Shown here: in pieces, positions 22,754 through 34,089 of the stretch
How the letters are laid out: the number at the start of each line of letters is the position of its first letter
Numbering within the stretch: position 1 is the first letter of the stretch
DNA from: Mytilinidion resinicola
Lineage: Eukaryota; Ascomycota; Dothideomycetes; Mytilinidiales; Mytilinidiaceae
NCBI RefSeq assembly: GCF_010093595.1
Contig: NW_022985437.1
Location: 1,781,536 to 1,845,535 of the forward strand
DNA: 64,000 bases
Reading direction: 5' to 3'
Program-made: the position numbers and the translations under genes
Notes under the pieces: generated by a model
The model's input: only the letters and a program-made list of their open reading frames with translations
Told to the model about the DNA's origin: nothing
Database searches by the model: none

Positions 22754-25396
22754 CTAGGCATCAAACGCCGCTTTCTCCACTGCGTACCTTCTCCGATCTT
22801 CTTCAGCAAGACCCATATAATGCTCCAAGTCTTCCGCAGAGAGCGCTTTCCACATCTTGCCAATCTTCTGAACGATTTCATCTGTGTAGCAAGAGGGTTA
22901 GCATGATACATAGCTAATGAATGACTGATTCCAGGAAGACAGAGTGCAAAAAGTCTTACCAAGCTTCAATCCAGGATTCTTCTCTTTGACTTCACCTTCA
23001 ACCTCAGACGTAAAGATGCTATAAGCCTCCCGCTCCCGATCCTCGGGCTTGAGCCAATAATACCCAAAAGCAGTCTTTCCCCAAACCTTTGCGTCTTCCT
23101 CAGCTCTATGAGTCACCTCAGTCTTGCGCCACTGCTGCACCACGCCCTCCTGTTCCGCTTTGAACTCGCGGATAGCGGTGCGCAGATGCCACAACGAGCC
23201 CCATCCGTGGAGCGCGATACCCTCTTGTCCGGTCTGCTCGTCCGCCCTGCGCCAGTTTGACTCTTTGCCCATGTAGCCTACGTGAACTTGGTCAGTAATG
23301 TACCGGGAGACCTTCCCATCTTGCTCCTTAACGCGCCACACGACGTCGTCGCCGCCGTACGGGATCCCGCCGAGCCAGTCCGCGCCGCGCGCATCACAGG
23401 TAGCGTACATATACTGAGCGAATTCAAGATAGGATGCCTCAACGCTGGAAGCAGAGTCCTTTTCCAGTTGGTGCAGGTACGAAAGCGGTGTTATTACTGA
23501 GCCATCACCAACAACCCATTGCCAGATACACGGCGCACAGACGCTATTTTTGAGTTCTTCTTGCCATTTAGGAAGTTCCTTGCGGAGGGCGTCGTACTCT
23601 GGGGTGCCAAAGCCCTTGTGGACTGCTGCGCTGACGACAGGGGGTATAGGTGTTGCATCTAGAGCGGCAATTCGCTGGGAGATCTCGTGGTGGAATGCGT
23701 TGCCGGAAGGGCGGCCGTCGTAAGCCCAGGAAGTGAGGTTGAGCGATGAGAGCACCGGGGCGCACTGCTGCGTGGTTCGTTCTTCTTTTACGCATACGTT
23801 CGCGTGGGTTTTGCGAGCGTCTCCCCAGGCGTCCCAGAACGGCTTTACGATGGGGGTCGAGCGGATATCGGATCTCATGCAGACTCTTAGACTAGGTTCT
23901 TGTTGGTTGACCGCAGTAGCGCATTCGGAGCTGCAGTAATATCTCAATAGACCATTGGGATCCTTGATCATTGGGTCTAACGTGGTGATATTGAGATGGA
24001 GATAGCAGGGAAGAGACTGGATTTTGGCCGCGAGGTTATCGAGACATATCAGTGTACGCTGAAGATTGTATGGTTCAATATCTGGGAATGCTGAGTGGTT
24101 GTTCCGAATGGCTGCTGCTGTGGATTGAATGGTCTTGATAGGTTCGTCGCCGCGATGGGGTCCATTGCGGATGAGGAATGCTAAATCGCCAGATGGTAGT
24201 CCTTCCCAGTCTTCTGACAAAAGATTCTTGTCTTGATAGTTTTTGATGGCCTGGCCATAGATACGGTTCCACTCGGTCGCTTTGCATCGCTGTCCGGCCT
24301 CTTTGATTCTACGAATGTACTCTGGCAAGGACACAGGCAGGCCGCTGTCGGGGCTGATAACGGAGCCATCGTCCCAGCCGTTCAGGTGATTCTCGAACCA
24401 CGACAACATACACCAGCCACAGCTTGTAGAGCCGATGCCCGGACCGTAAGTCCGCTCAGGAGCCTTGAACCTGTACGTCTTCTTCCATCCGCCATCAGTG
24501 CTAGAACCTATCGTCCCAGACTTCCAGCCGCCACGTTCTCGACTAGGCCGTTTAGTTTTCCTCAGAAACGCGTCAATGCCCTCCAAAGAGCCAAAGTTGA
24601 TGCCATCTAATATGTAGAATCGCTCGTTGAGCTCGATCATACAGGAGCCGTATTCGCTATCACCGACTTCGCTGTTTCGGCAAGTATGCGTGTTGCGATG
24701 AAGAAGTACTCCTACGGCTTCGACAGGTCCCGCCTCCAGAAAAGTGGTATTAAACATGCCCTCATACCCTTCGATGTCGAAGGATGCTCCATCAGAACAT
24801 GCTGCCGTGACAGATTCAAAAGCGCTTTCTAATGCAGATTTGCACTTTGGCTCGCATAGTTGGGGCACATATCGCATTGGGTCTGGTTCGAAGAAAGATA
24901 GATGCTTCCCAGCATCCCATCCTCGATTGAAGATCTTTTCGTGACAGGGGACCGAAGAGAGTGCCGCCCACGCTGACTGACATTGCGTGCTTTCGGAGAC
25001 GATTGGCGGATAAAGGCTTGGGAAGTCGAGCACCCAATTGACAGCCTTGGGACTGGATTTTGGTTTCGGCTTCGGCCTGTTGGTTGAGATATGCTCATTG
25101 TGGCGCACGTGGACTTTGCGGAGGAAGAGCAGGAAGAAGCCCGCGAAAAGAACGACAACACACGACGCCACAAGAGCAATACGGAGAACGGTCCATGTGG
25201 AACGTGGGTTTGGGTTTATGACAGGGTCATCGTCGTCCTCATCGTCCAAATTATCATAATTGATGTTGAAGTCCAAGTTGGGGGCTTCCGATTCATCTCG
25301 AGGCGCTGCTGGCTCATCCGCGGTGTCGGTGTAGGGCGCGAGGCTAATAATCTCAGCCTCGTCTAGGATGTGTGCTTCTCCTTTGTCCCCGTCCAT
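22754..25396 (-). CDS. Membrane-anchored Cys-rich protein with C-terminal HMG box
   Basis: The family is not recognised as a whole. The 854-aa protein is encoded by 25396-22960 and 22881-22754, with a 78-nt intron using a GTAAGA donor. An acidic N terminus (EDDDD near residue 55) precedes one hydrophobic helix at about 69-92 (IALVASCVVVLFAGFFLLFL), then a basic RKVHVRH. The large middle part has many Cys and N-x-S/T sites and two similar halves: CQSAWAALSSVPC resembles CLDNLAAKIQSLPC, and GWCMLSWF..DGSVISP resembles CIWQWVVGDGSVITP. The last 65 residues fit an HMG box: AYSIFTSEVEGEVKEKNPGL, KIGKMWKALS and YMGLAEEDRRRYAVEKAAF. The first half of the box lies in the same uninterrupted exon as the ectodomain-like part, so the fusion is not a gene-model artefact. 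The membrane topology is unclear. Confidence 0.8.
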
Positions 25397-26391
25397 ATTT
25401 CAGAAACGATGAACGAAAGGAAAGGAAATGGAGAGAGCGATCAACGTTACATTTGCAGGAGAGGTACGAGTTTGTCTTGGCGACGGATCGGATGGATAGG
25501 CGGCAGCCTCCTGAAATAGACACGCTAGGAGCCGTTTACGCCCCTGAAATCATGCCATGCCACCCAGCTAGTTCCACGAGGCAAATTCTTGATAGGTCCG
25601 GTACAATCATGCGCTTTCAGTGCTCAAACTCTCGAAAGCATGTAAACTAATCTATGATCAGCACTACATACATTCAACAGACGAACAATCGCGGCGAGCC
25701 TTACCAGCGAGAGGCTTCAAAATCCTAAACCGCAGACGACCCTTGACAAGTCACTGTGTTTGAGTCTTGCTAGGGCTTACGCCTCAAATTTGACCAACCC
25801 TTTTGCGCTAGGCGCCCTTTCGAACGAACACTCGGACTTGATAGGTCGTTTAAAACAGCTCGCTTGCCCAGCTCTTTTACACCAGAGTCATTCATAACAT
25901 CTCGCACAGCGTGCTTCATAACCACGATACCGCGCAGATACTAAAGGTCGCTGTCGAACTCTTCAAATGAACGTGTAAGGACGATGCCTCGTCATAGAGA
26001 TCCGTACACTCGTCTACTGCTGCGTCATAGTAATTTCAGCATTGCCAACAAGAGAGAAGTTTGGCATTTTGGACAGCTAGTAAACTTGCGAGGCTACCCC
26101 AGACAGCGTCAACAGGGTGTGCGCAGATTTGAAGTGTATCTGCTACCCCCGGGTTCCGTTAGTACGTTAGAGCCCCAGACAGCGGCAGGAACGTGTACGG
26201 ATATCTACGGCAAGGCACTGTCAGTTCATGTTCGCGAAAGATTCCGGTAGCACCTCAAGAAATCTCTCGTGAGTCCATCATGAGGGCTGTCCTTGTTTAC
26301 CCTCAATATCAGCTGTTATTATACATACCGCTCTAGTCATGATGGAGTTATGCCTTAGTGCAGTCGCTGGCGAGGCATAACTATCCTGATT

Positions 26392-26655
26392 TCAAGAGTT
26401 TTGCTCAGCATGCCCGGTTCGGCGCCGCGCTGGAAATCTAGATTCAAGCCAAAGATCGTCGAAACCAGGAGTCACAAGCGACCCGGTCAAGAATTCTCCA
26501 GGAACTTCCCGTAACAAGGAAGCAATTCCCGCCGGCCGTCCCCAGGTGTGTTCGGGTCTCGGGTTTCGCACGATAGCTTGATCTGCAGCTTTTAACTGGA
26601 TGAATCGGTCGTAATAGATCTTGGAGTAGCTATACGACAGCCACTGAAGAGACAT
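26392..26655 (-). CDS. Possible small hypothetical protein (87 aa)
   Basis: A complete ATG-to-stop frame begins MSLQWLSYSYSKIYYDRF and continues with ENPRP-like (NPRPEHTWGRP) and TPGFDDLWLESRF segments. The composition is protein-like, but no domain, signal peptide or paralogue was recognised. It stands alone in a long intergenic stretch. It may be a real small gene or a relic. Confidence 0.25.
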   Translation of the reverse strand: MSLQWLSYSYSKIYYDRFIQLKAADQAIVRNPRPEHTWGRPAGIASLLREVPGEFLTGSLVTPGFDDLWLESRFPARRRTGHAEQNS

Positions 26656-27007
26656 ATATGACGATGATTATAAATATGCGACGTAGAATGCTGTGCAAAA
26701 CGCCGCTATGCCAAGTCCAGATTTAGTTTCTGACTCATGATGCACCTCACACCGGGCATGCCCCTCCACTCGTCCCAACTCCACCATCACCACGGCTGCT
26801 GAGACCCCTGTTTTTCACAAAGGTAATGCGCTCGACGGACAAGCCTCAGTGCTTGTGACTCAGGCAGACATCCGCGCCCTCGTGGCGTGCGCTATGTAGT
26901 GACTGCATGCGATGGTTTCGTAAGCTGCTGCGCCTACCATGCCGGTGACTATTCTCTACACCGCGCGCGCCCTATTACGACGCACCGTACGAATGTAAGG
27001 AGCCGAG

Positions 27008-27015
27008 TATATAAA
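27008..27015 (+). promoter_or_regulatory. TATA box of the small conserved gene
   Basis: TATATAAA lies 163 bases upstream of the ATG at 27178, with a pyrimidine-rich stretch (27110-27160) before the start. This is the usual layout of a strongly expressed fungal gene. Confidence 0.5.
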
Positions 27016-27177
27016 GATGCCACAAGATCGCTCTTGGAAAGACAACTTCATCAACCGCCATCGCACACCTATTGGCCCTTCCCGTTTCAACCCGAATTTA
27101 GAAAAGTGTCTGCTCCCTCCTCCCATCTGAGCCTCATTCTATCCATCTCTCAGGCCAATCAATCACAAACCTTCGCC

Positions 27178-27393
27178 ATGCCTTCCCAAGCCTCCGAGAA
27201 GACCTCAACCCCCGATTCAGCGTCGGTGAAGACGACATCCACCACGTCGTCCGCGACACACCTGCTTAAGTCGATGTTCCGGTCAAATCGGACCTCGACG
27301 AAAACACCACCTCCCAAGGACTCCCCCGCCGTCAAGGCCCAGCGAGATGCCGCTGCTGCTGAGGCTAGATACAACTATATGGCGTACCGGTGA
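27178..27393 (+). CDS. Small conserved fungal protein ending AEARYNYMAYR
   Basis: This 71-aa protein has a Ser/Thr-rich, probably disordered first half (KTSTPDSASVKTTSTTSS), then HLLKSMFRSN and a conserved-looking tail, KAQRDAAAAEARYNYMAYR. Small fungal proteins with this AAAAEARY..Y tail are familiar from other ascomycete genomes, but I know no assigned function. The ATG follows the context CGCCATGCC and sits behind a TATA box and a CT-rich leader, which suggests high expression. No intron. Confidence 0.7.
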   Translation: MPSQASEKTSTPDSASVKTTSTTSSATHLLKSMFRSNRTSTKTPPPKDSPAVKAQRDAAAAEARYNYMAYR

Positions 27394-28133
27394 GGGCACC
27401 ATTACTACCCTTCTGATCCGGCACCCCTTCAGTCGTTAGCGATGCTTGCGCCAAACCATCGATATGGCTGGTAACCACCAGTGCTACCGAAACCAGCACG
27501 AAACAGAGCCTACGGCATCCTTCGATACGAATCTCGTCTAGTCAGACAGATATACCCATGGCGTGGAGGAAATCGAAATGTTTGATATAGCGCTCCTTTT
27601 AGGGTTCAATCATGTTTAGCGTCTTTTCCTTGTCTTTCTATATACTTCAATCTGTAAATTCATCTGGCTCCCCATCATCAATCTCGTCTAATTTTCAACT
27701 TACACCGCACTGCTCACAGATGTGCTAGTTATTACTAAGAAGTACCAATGGTGACTCTCTCCATGTCTTGAGGAACTCAAAGCTGTTTTATTTACAGCAA
27801 TCGGTATCAGTCAGTGGTGATCTTCAGATGACGACAGTGAATGGAGGACACATTCTGCTTTCCCGCGCCAATGCTTCCCCCGCCGCCGATTTCCTTCCGA
27901 TACTATCCTCACCGCCCTTCCCGTGTACGCTCCTTGATTCCCACGTGCTCTCGCGTTTCGTTTATCGGCACGTCTATAAATTGCTGTTGTGCAACGTCTT
28001 GACCTCCGTCTTCCTTCCAACACACCAGAACATCCACCACCTCTGTTGGTAGCCGCACACCATCAGCACGTCTAACTCTTGTACACCAGTCTCCCTATTG
28101 TACACCCTTGTCTGAGAGATCCGTGTGCGCATC
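27394..28133. other. Intergenic
   Basis: This holds the 3' region of the small gene and the promoter of the next gene. No further gene was recognised. Confidence 0.55.
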
Positions 28134-30031
28134 ATGATGCTTCCGTAAGTCGCAACTTCTATTCACTAGGCTCTGAAACAAGATGTCCTTTGTCGGCTGC
28201 ATGCTATCCTGCGAGGTCTTTTAAGCTCCTTGCTTGAACCTTGTCGATAATCTCTGCTAACTCCGTCTAGCTACAGTCAGAACGACAACGACGCGTATGG
28301 CGGCGAGGCTCCCGAGGCACCCAGCGCGCCCCGTGCGCCCGACATCACAGACAATGTCCGTGGCGCCCGTGGCGGTCGAGGTGGAATGCGTGGAGGTGCT
28401 CGTGGAAATCCCCGCGTAGGCTTTCCCCGCGGCGCTTCAGCTCACCCTCCGTACGGTCATGAGCTTCGTCGTCCATTCGTTCAAGGGCGTTCATCGATGG
28501 GTCCTACGGAACGCGCCCCTCTCCTACCCAGCCGCCGTCCTCTCTACCAACAAGAGCCCCTACGGACGCATCACGAGCACAGCGAATCCGATTCGGACGA
28601 CATGTTCCAAGTGGAACCTTCTCGCCATCCCCTTCGACCTTCAACTCGTGAGCTTGTCGACCCGGAGCCTGATTCTGAAGGCGAAGGAACTCAGTCTCCT
28701 CCTCCCCGACAATCCACTCGTGGTGGACGTTTTGGTTCTGTTTTCAATCGCAAGGTCGTAGAGACTCAACGTCCATCCCCGCGCTTCCAGCCCCGTGACC
28801 AACGTCAGCCGATGCGCGGCCACGAAGAAGGCCAGTCTCAGACCACTCGTCAATATCCTCGTGTTCAGTTTCCTAAGATGCAACAAATTAATGAAGACCA
28901 ATCTCAAACCGTGCGTTACCCTCTTCGTGGTCAGCGTTCTGGTATGCCCGACCTCGAAGACCACGCAGACGACGATCGATCTTCACCGGCGCGTCCACCT
29001 AGTCGCGGTCAGCTTCTTGGGCTACGTCATAAGGATGACAAGAACGCTCTGACAGGTCACGGCACTCATCGTACCATGCAGGAATCTGCCGACGACGAGT
29101 CGGACGGGGAGAGCCTCCACCAAACCAAGCGCATCAGACGAGACGAACGAGACGAACAAGCCGAGAGAGCTGAGCGAGACGAACGAGCCGAATCATCTCT
29201 ATTCTTCAACCGCGAGGAGCCTCAGCAAACCCCCAACATTCCTCAGCAGCGTAGCAAGTTGGCGGCGTCCATTCCGAACCCAAATCTTGGAAACCTAACC
29301 GACAGAGAGAGTTTTATGAACAGCCTCATCATGTCTACTGGCTTCACCCCTCAAGCCGGTGGAACTCGCAAGAACATGGTGGAGTTAGACCCTGAAAATC
29401 ATTGGATTAAGGATATGCGGGTAATTCACAAGATGTCCTGGGGAGAAATCAAGGACATAGTAAGTTCATGCATGCCTTCTTACCCAAGTCTAGCTCATCC
29501 ATCTCATCATCCTCTTCTCTCCCCATTCCTCTCACTTGCTTTTCACTCCAATTAACAACCGCAACCCTTTGAACTCTTCTCTCCAATCAATAACCAAAGC
29601 TAACGCCATCCTCCAAGATGAATGCGCAACGCGCCAGAGAGAAGAAGCCCCAGACCTACAGCGAAGCCGCCGTCTACGGACGCTTCGTGCGCAACGCCCC
29701 GCGCATCGCCGAATTCAAAGGTGAAGACTTCACCGTCAGCGACCACATGCACATCAAGCCCTCGGAGCGCCGCGCCGCTGTGGCTGCCTCGTCCAATCCC
29801 CAGGTCGCCGCGCAGACCTCGACCACCGGTACAAAGTGGAATGACGAGAAGAGGGAGCAACTCATTCGCTGCTGGGAGGACGCTAATGGAGAGCTTTGGC
29901 AGGCCGTTGCGGACAAGATGGAGCTGTATTTTGCGGAGTCCTTCGATCCGGCAGAGTTAGAGAAGTTGTGGGGCAAGTTTGGGAAGGGTGGACTCATGGC
30001 ACTTTCCAACATTTCTATGGATACTACCTAA
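28134..30031 (+). CDS. RGG-rich protein with C-terminal Myb/SANT-like modules
   Basis: This is a fungal-specific, probably nuclear nucleic-acid-binding protein of 537 aa. Exon 1 is only 11 nt (28134-28144); intron 1 is 28145-28270; exon 2 is 28271-29459; intron 2 is 29460-29617 (GTAAGT donor, CTAAC branch); exon 3 is 29618-30031. An RG-rich stretch lies near the N terminus (RGARGGRGGMRGGARG). A long charged disordered middle has repeated SQT(T/V)R.YP(R/L) segments and an R/D/E-rich basic-acidic run. The C terminus carries two helical modules: NHWIKDMRVIHKMSWGEIKD joined over intron 2 to AAVYGRFVRNAPRIAEF, and a second, TKWNDEKREQLIRCWEDANG..LWQAVADKM. Both resemble Myb/SANT folds. The very short first exon is inferred from splice sites and the in-frame ATG. 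Confidence 0.62.
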
Positions 30032-32259
30032 AACGGTGGCGATGAGGTGCCTGAGTAGAGACGGAGTCAGACCCGAGATCTGATTTCAAGAGAGTTTCTA
30101 TGCTGTCAAAAGGCCCTCAAGATCATATCACGACTGTCAGAGGAGAGCGCAGAAGGCCCGATATTAGGGTTCACGACAATGCTGCTTTTCTCCTGGCAAA
30201 ACTTTTCATTCACTTGGGCATTGAGGTTGGATCACTGCTTGCTTGGGGAGGTTTGATGGATTCATTCATCTTCTCCTCCCATCACTATGGTCCACCTCCG
30301 ATTTCATGTTTGTTGCCCCTCTTTCTTTTTTTTCCCTTCCCTTCCCTTTCTTTCCCTTTTCCTCCATCATAATTCTACGGCATAGCCCGGCGTCCCGGCT
30401 GGGACAACACTGATTCCCATTGCGGATTCACAAAATACCCTTCCCCTAGCCTCCTACCCTTTGAGATTCTGCGACAGGCACAATGTTTAGATAAAAAATG
30501 ATGAACTGCATCGGAATAAGGCTCCAATGGAATGCGTGAAATGGTGTGATGATTTTCGCCTCTGGGTCACATCTCCATACACTCTGCTAGCACATCGCAC
30601 TTCGTATATTACCCATCACGGCTTCAAAATCTCAATAATCTCGTAGACAACCTTTCTCCCGCAGCAGGATTTGAGTCGGCTATCACGTGATCTCGACCAA
30701 CTTCGGATCCACCCCCGAAAGCGACAGCATCTGATAGAAGCATCTTAGAAAGATAAAGGAATCGGTACGTAGTCATTCGGGCCAAGAAAAAGCTCTACGG
30801 CATACGTACGTATCTCTGTACGATTTGTCAGAAAGTTTCGCCGTTGGAATAGCTTTCGCGTCTTTTCCGTCGCAAAGTGTGGGTGAGTTTTGCTGATTCT
30901 TTTTACATGATGGCATGATGAACGAAGTATATGAATGGAGGGCAGGATACTCTCATGTATTCAAGAAGGAAACACTTGCGATTATGACGTTGATAGAACC
31001 TTTTAGGACTTTGGGGCGGAGCCCGTACCAGAACACGGCGTTGGAAGGGCGCACTCTGGGCTCGCAAGTGCGATCTATTAGGCAGTCGGGGAATATCATC
31101 ATGAAGCTGCGAATCACTGTACTTCTCTAAACCTAGGTATTTGTTCTTTTGGTATGTGGGGACCTTGAGTATAAGGCTATGTGCCCGCGGGACGTGCTTC
31201 TACGACATGGTGTGCCGCCAATAGAGTGTTCACTGTCTGTAGTTTGATTGCGCACGAGAAATGCGAGACCTTGCAGGAGAAGCAAGAGACCAAAGTTTCT
31301 TACCATTTCGACCAGAGTACCGGAAGTAGCTTGGGGTCCTTTATGTTCCAATCTGCACCAAGGGGCGAAATAGGCCCCTCTGACCCACCCCACCATATTT
31401 AGAGTCTCCAAGGTCTATGGAGTCTGCTTTATGAATTGGGAAACGGTAGCAGAAGACTCAGACATCTACGGATGGATTTACTGCGCGAATAGGCCGGCAT
31501 TGTTGACATGTAACTAAGTAATACCAACATTACACCCCCGAAGGCCTCAACCCTACTCGCAAGATATGGAAGCTACTAAACTGCCCTTATCAGCTGATTG
31601 AGTCATGCAACAGTAGGGATTGCTCCGGATCATCTGCAGGGAGAGGTATATACGGAGCTCTGTCGAGTTGTTGACACTTACTGAACTACAACCAACTTCG
31701 CACCCCCGACGACCTCCACTCACGTCCGACACTTCGACGCCGCCCAGCCTCAGTGAACTCCACAGCCTTCATACTTGCCAAGCTGAAGTATCTTTGACCA
31801 GTGAGACTGCCTAAGGTAGCTAGCAAGCTGGTTACTGGACTGTTTGACTAATTTGAGGGATCTTTGCCCAAGTGACGGACCTCCTCCCGAACCTCCTCAC
31901 TTTCACCCATTCAACGGCAAATCGCTCCCAAAGGTCCTACCGACCGCTGACAGAAAGCCTTCTCGCTTCTCCTGTTCCTGATAGACACGCTAGTCAACAA
32001 ATCGGGAGCCTTGGAGTGATATCATCGGCTGTGCGTGCACCTGCCTTAGCCACCTCCCGTTGCTAGGCGACGGCGCAAAACTTCGCACATAAAAAGACCT
32101 TCTGCCACTCTCCAGCAGACTTTGTTCCAACAACCAACATCACCTCCGTCACCCTCCCCTCAACCATATTCACTCACTCTTACACACATTCATACACCTC
32201 TTCAAGACAAGCCAGCTTACCCAGTGCCTACCCGACAAGCTTCGCTGCCAGTATCCGCC
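30032..32259. other. Intergenic, 2.2 kb
   Basis: A polypyrimidine run (about 30310-30368) lies in the 3' region of the preceding gene, and a TCACGTGA palindrome at 30683-30690. No coding region was recognised. The last 250 bases contain the promoter elements of the next gene. Confidence 0.55.
32059..32071 (+). promoter_or_regulatory. RFX-like X-box upstream of the 32260 gene
   Basis: GTTGCTAGGCGAC is an imperfect inverted repeat of the RFX/Crt1 X-box type. It sits about 20 bases before a TATA-like CATAAAAAG (32088-32096) and about 190 bases before the start codon. The assignment is by motif shape alone. Confidence 0.35.
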
Positions 32260-34089
32260 ATGGCTGCACCTCCCAATGCCATAGTGTATTCGCGGGAGTT
32301 CCACGGCGAGTCCGAAGCCCTTGCACTCCCATTTTCGAGCGTTACCAGCTTTCAGGTATGCTTTCACCTCTTCTCTCTTTCTTCCTGCATTTCGCCCCTC
32401 AGCAGGAACTTGCATGCCGCTGTCTGAGGTGCCTCGATGACCTTCTCACCTCCCAACCTTTGCTAACCCTCTCTTTAGGACCTCGTCGCCATCCTCTTCA
32501 AGATCCACAAGCAGGACCCGGAGACCCACGATGTCCACATCCACCTGAACGACGTCACTTGCAACGGCATCGTCTCCGACTTCACCTGGGAGGCTGGCGC
32601 GTATCTCACCCCGACCCAAGAGCGCCTCGACATCTTCCCCCACTTCGTCGAGAAGGGTGTTCCGTACTCAACCTATGCTCGGCCTGTCTCTCAGTCTCAG
32701 ACCCCATCCGCGGTGTCGGCTCCGATGTTCCAGACCCCAGTGCGAAATGGCACCAACAAGGGCCTCTCTTTCACCGCGCCCAAGCATGCTGGAGGCACCC
32801 CACTCGGTTCGACTCGCCTGACGTGCAGCGCGCCTCGCAACCAGACTACCCGCGGCCAGGAGTCCCCCATGCCTGGCAAGACCAGCACAGGCATGCGGTC
32901 GGATCGCGAAGAAGACTCCGCCATCGTCACCGTCGAGAATGGCGACGACGACGGAAGCACCCTCTTCGTCCAGCAATCCCCCACCGAGGACGCCGAAGCC
33001 GAGTCGCCCACGGGCATCGCCAACGGCATCGAGCACATTCCCGGCCCGCCCATCAAGACCGAGGAGCAGGACATCGACCCCTCCCTCCTGGTCAACGTGA
33101 CCTACACCTACTACCAGGGCACCGCCGGCGTCTTCCGCAACTTCCGCGTCCACTCTGTCGCGCTGCCGCTGGCCACCAACGTCGACGACATCCGCAACGA
33201 GATCACGGCTGCTATCACGCATAGCATCAACTCGTCGTCGCGCCTCCGCATCTTCCGCTCCCAGGTCGAGTTTGACATCTTCATCTCCGCGAACCAGCCT
33301 GGTGCGCCGAACCACGGGCTCCACGATGCGACTACGCTCGGCGCGCACATGGTCGCCATGGGTGCTGCGGGCGGCTTGCTCGTCAACACCTACATCTACC
33401 TCTCCCACGAGGGCATCCGCTACAACCGAATCGAAGACGCGATCCCGGATGCCGAGCACGCTCGTGCCTTCACCAAAGCAGCCACGCGTATTGTCAAGGC
33501 TCTTCGCGGAAAGCCTGTTGCTACTCCGAAGAAAGAACTCGCTGCAGCGCAGCCCGATGCCGATGAAGAGGGCGAAGCCATGGACGTTGATGCTGCTGAG
33601 GGCGATGACGAGGCCGCCAACGACTCCGACTCTTCAGCCTTTGCCCCGAGCGGCTCGAGCAAGAAGCGTCGCCGCGTCTCTACCCGCAACAAGACCAAGC
33701 CGAAGCCCAAGGCCCGGGTGCCGCGCTCGCCCTCCCCTTCCCCGGTCCCATCTCCCCGCGCGGCCAAGAAGCAGCGTCGTCGTGCGCGCTCCCCGAGCAT
33801 AGACTCCGACGACATGATCAAGGACAACGGCATCATCGTCGGCCAGGCGCTGCGTAGCTACCACGAGGACGGCCGCCGCAACGCCATCATCGCCTGCTTC
33901 AGCCCCGCCGGCCGCGTCCTGTTCCAGGCCATCGACGAGGACCTGGCCGGCCAGAGCATCAGCGTCCGCGGCAACCCGCGCATCATGCCCGAGGAGATCG
34001 AGTACCTGCGCGAGTACCGCAAGCTGGGCCGCGACCAGCGCCGCAACGAGATCAAGCGCAAGATCGAGGCCGCCTTTGGCCCGGCCTAG
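32260..34089 (+). CDS. Fungal nuclear protein of unknown function
   Basis: I do not recognise a named family. Exon 1 (32260-32355) starts MAAPPNAIVYSREFHGESEA; a 123-nt intron (GTATGC donor) follows; exon 2 (32479-34089) completes 568 aa. A folded N-terminal part (DLVAILFKIHKQDPETHDVH, FPHFVEKGVPYSTYA) precedes a disordered Ser/Pro/Thr stretch. A second folded part comes next (NVTYTYYQGTAGVFRNFRV, GAHMVAMGAAGGLLVNTYIY). Then comes an acidic run with two clear basic nuclear signals, SKKRRRVSTRNKTKPKPK and RAAKKQRRRARSPS, and a C-terminal domain (NAIIACFSPAGRVLFQAIDE, EEIEYLREYRKLGRDQRRNE). Codon use is strongly GC-biased at third positions, suggesting a well-expressed core gene. Confidence 0.78.

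Larger units (their letters stand above)
25397..27177. other. Intergenic, no confident gene
   Basis: Apart from a short ATG-initiated frame at 26392-26655 (listed separately), I see no gene. The last 200 bases form the promoter and pyrimidine-rich leader of the small gene at 27178. Confidence 0.5.
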
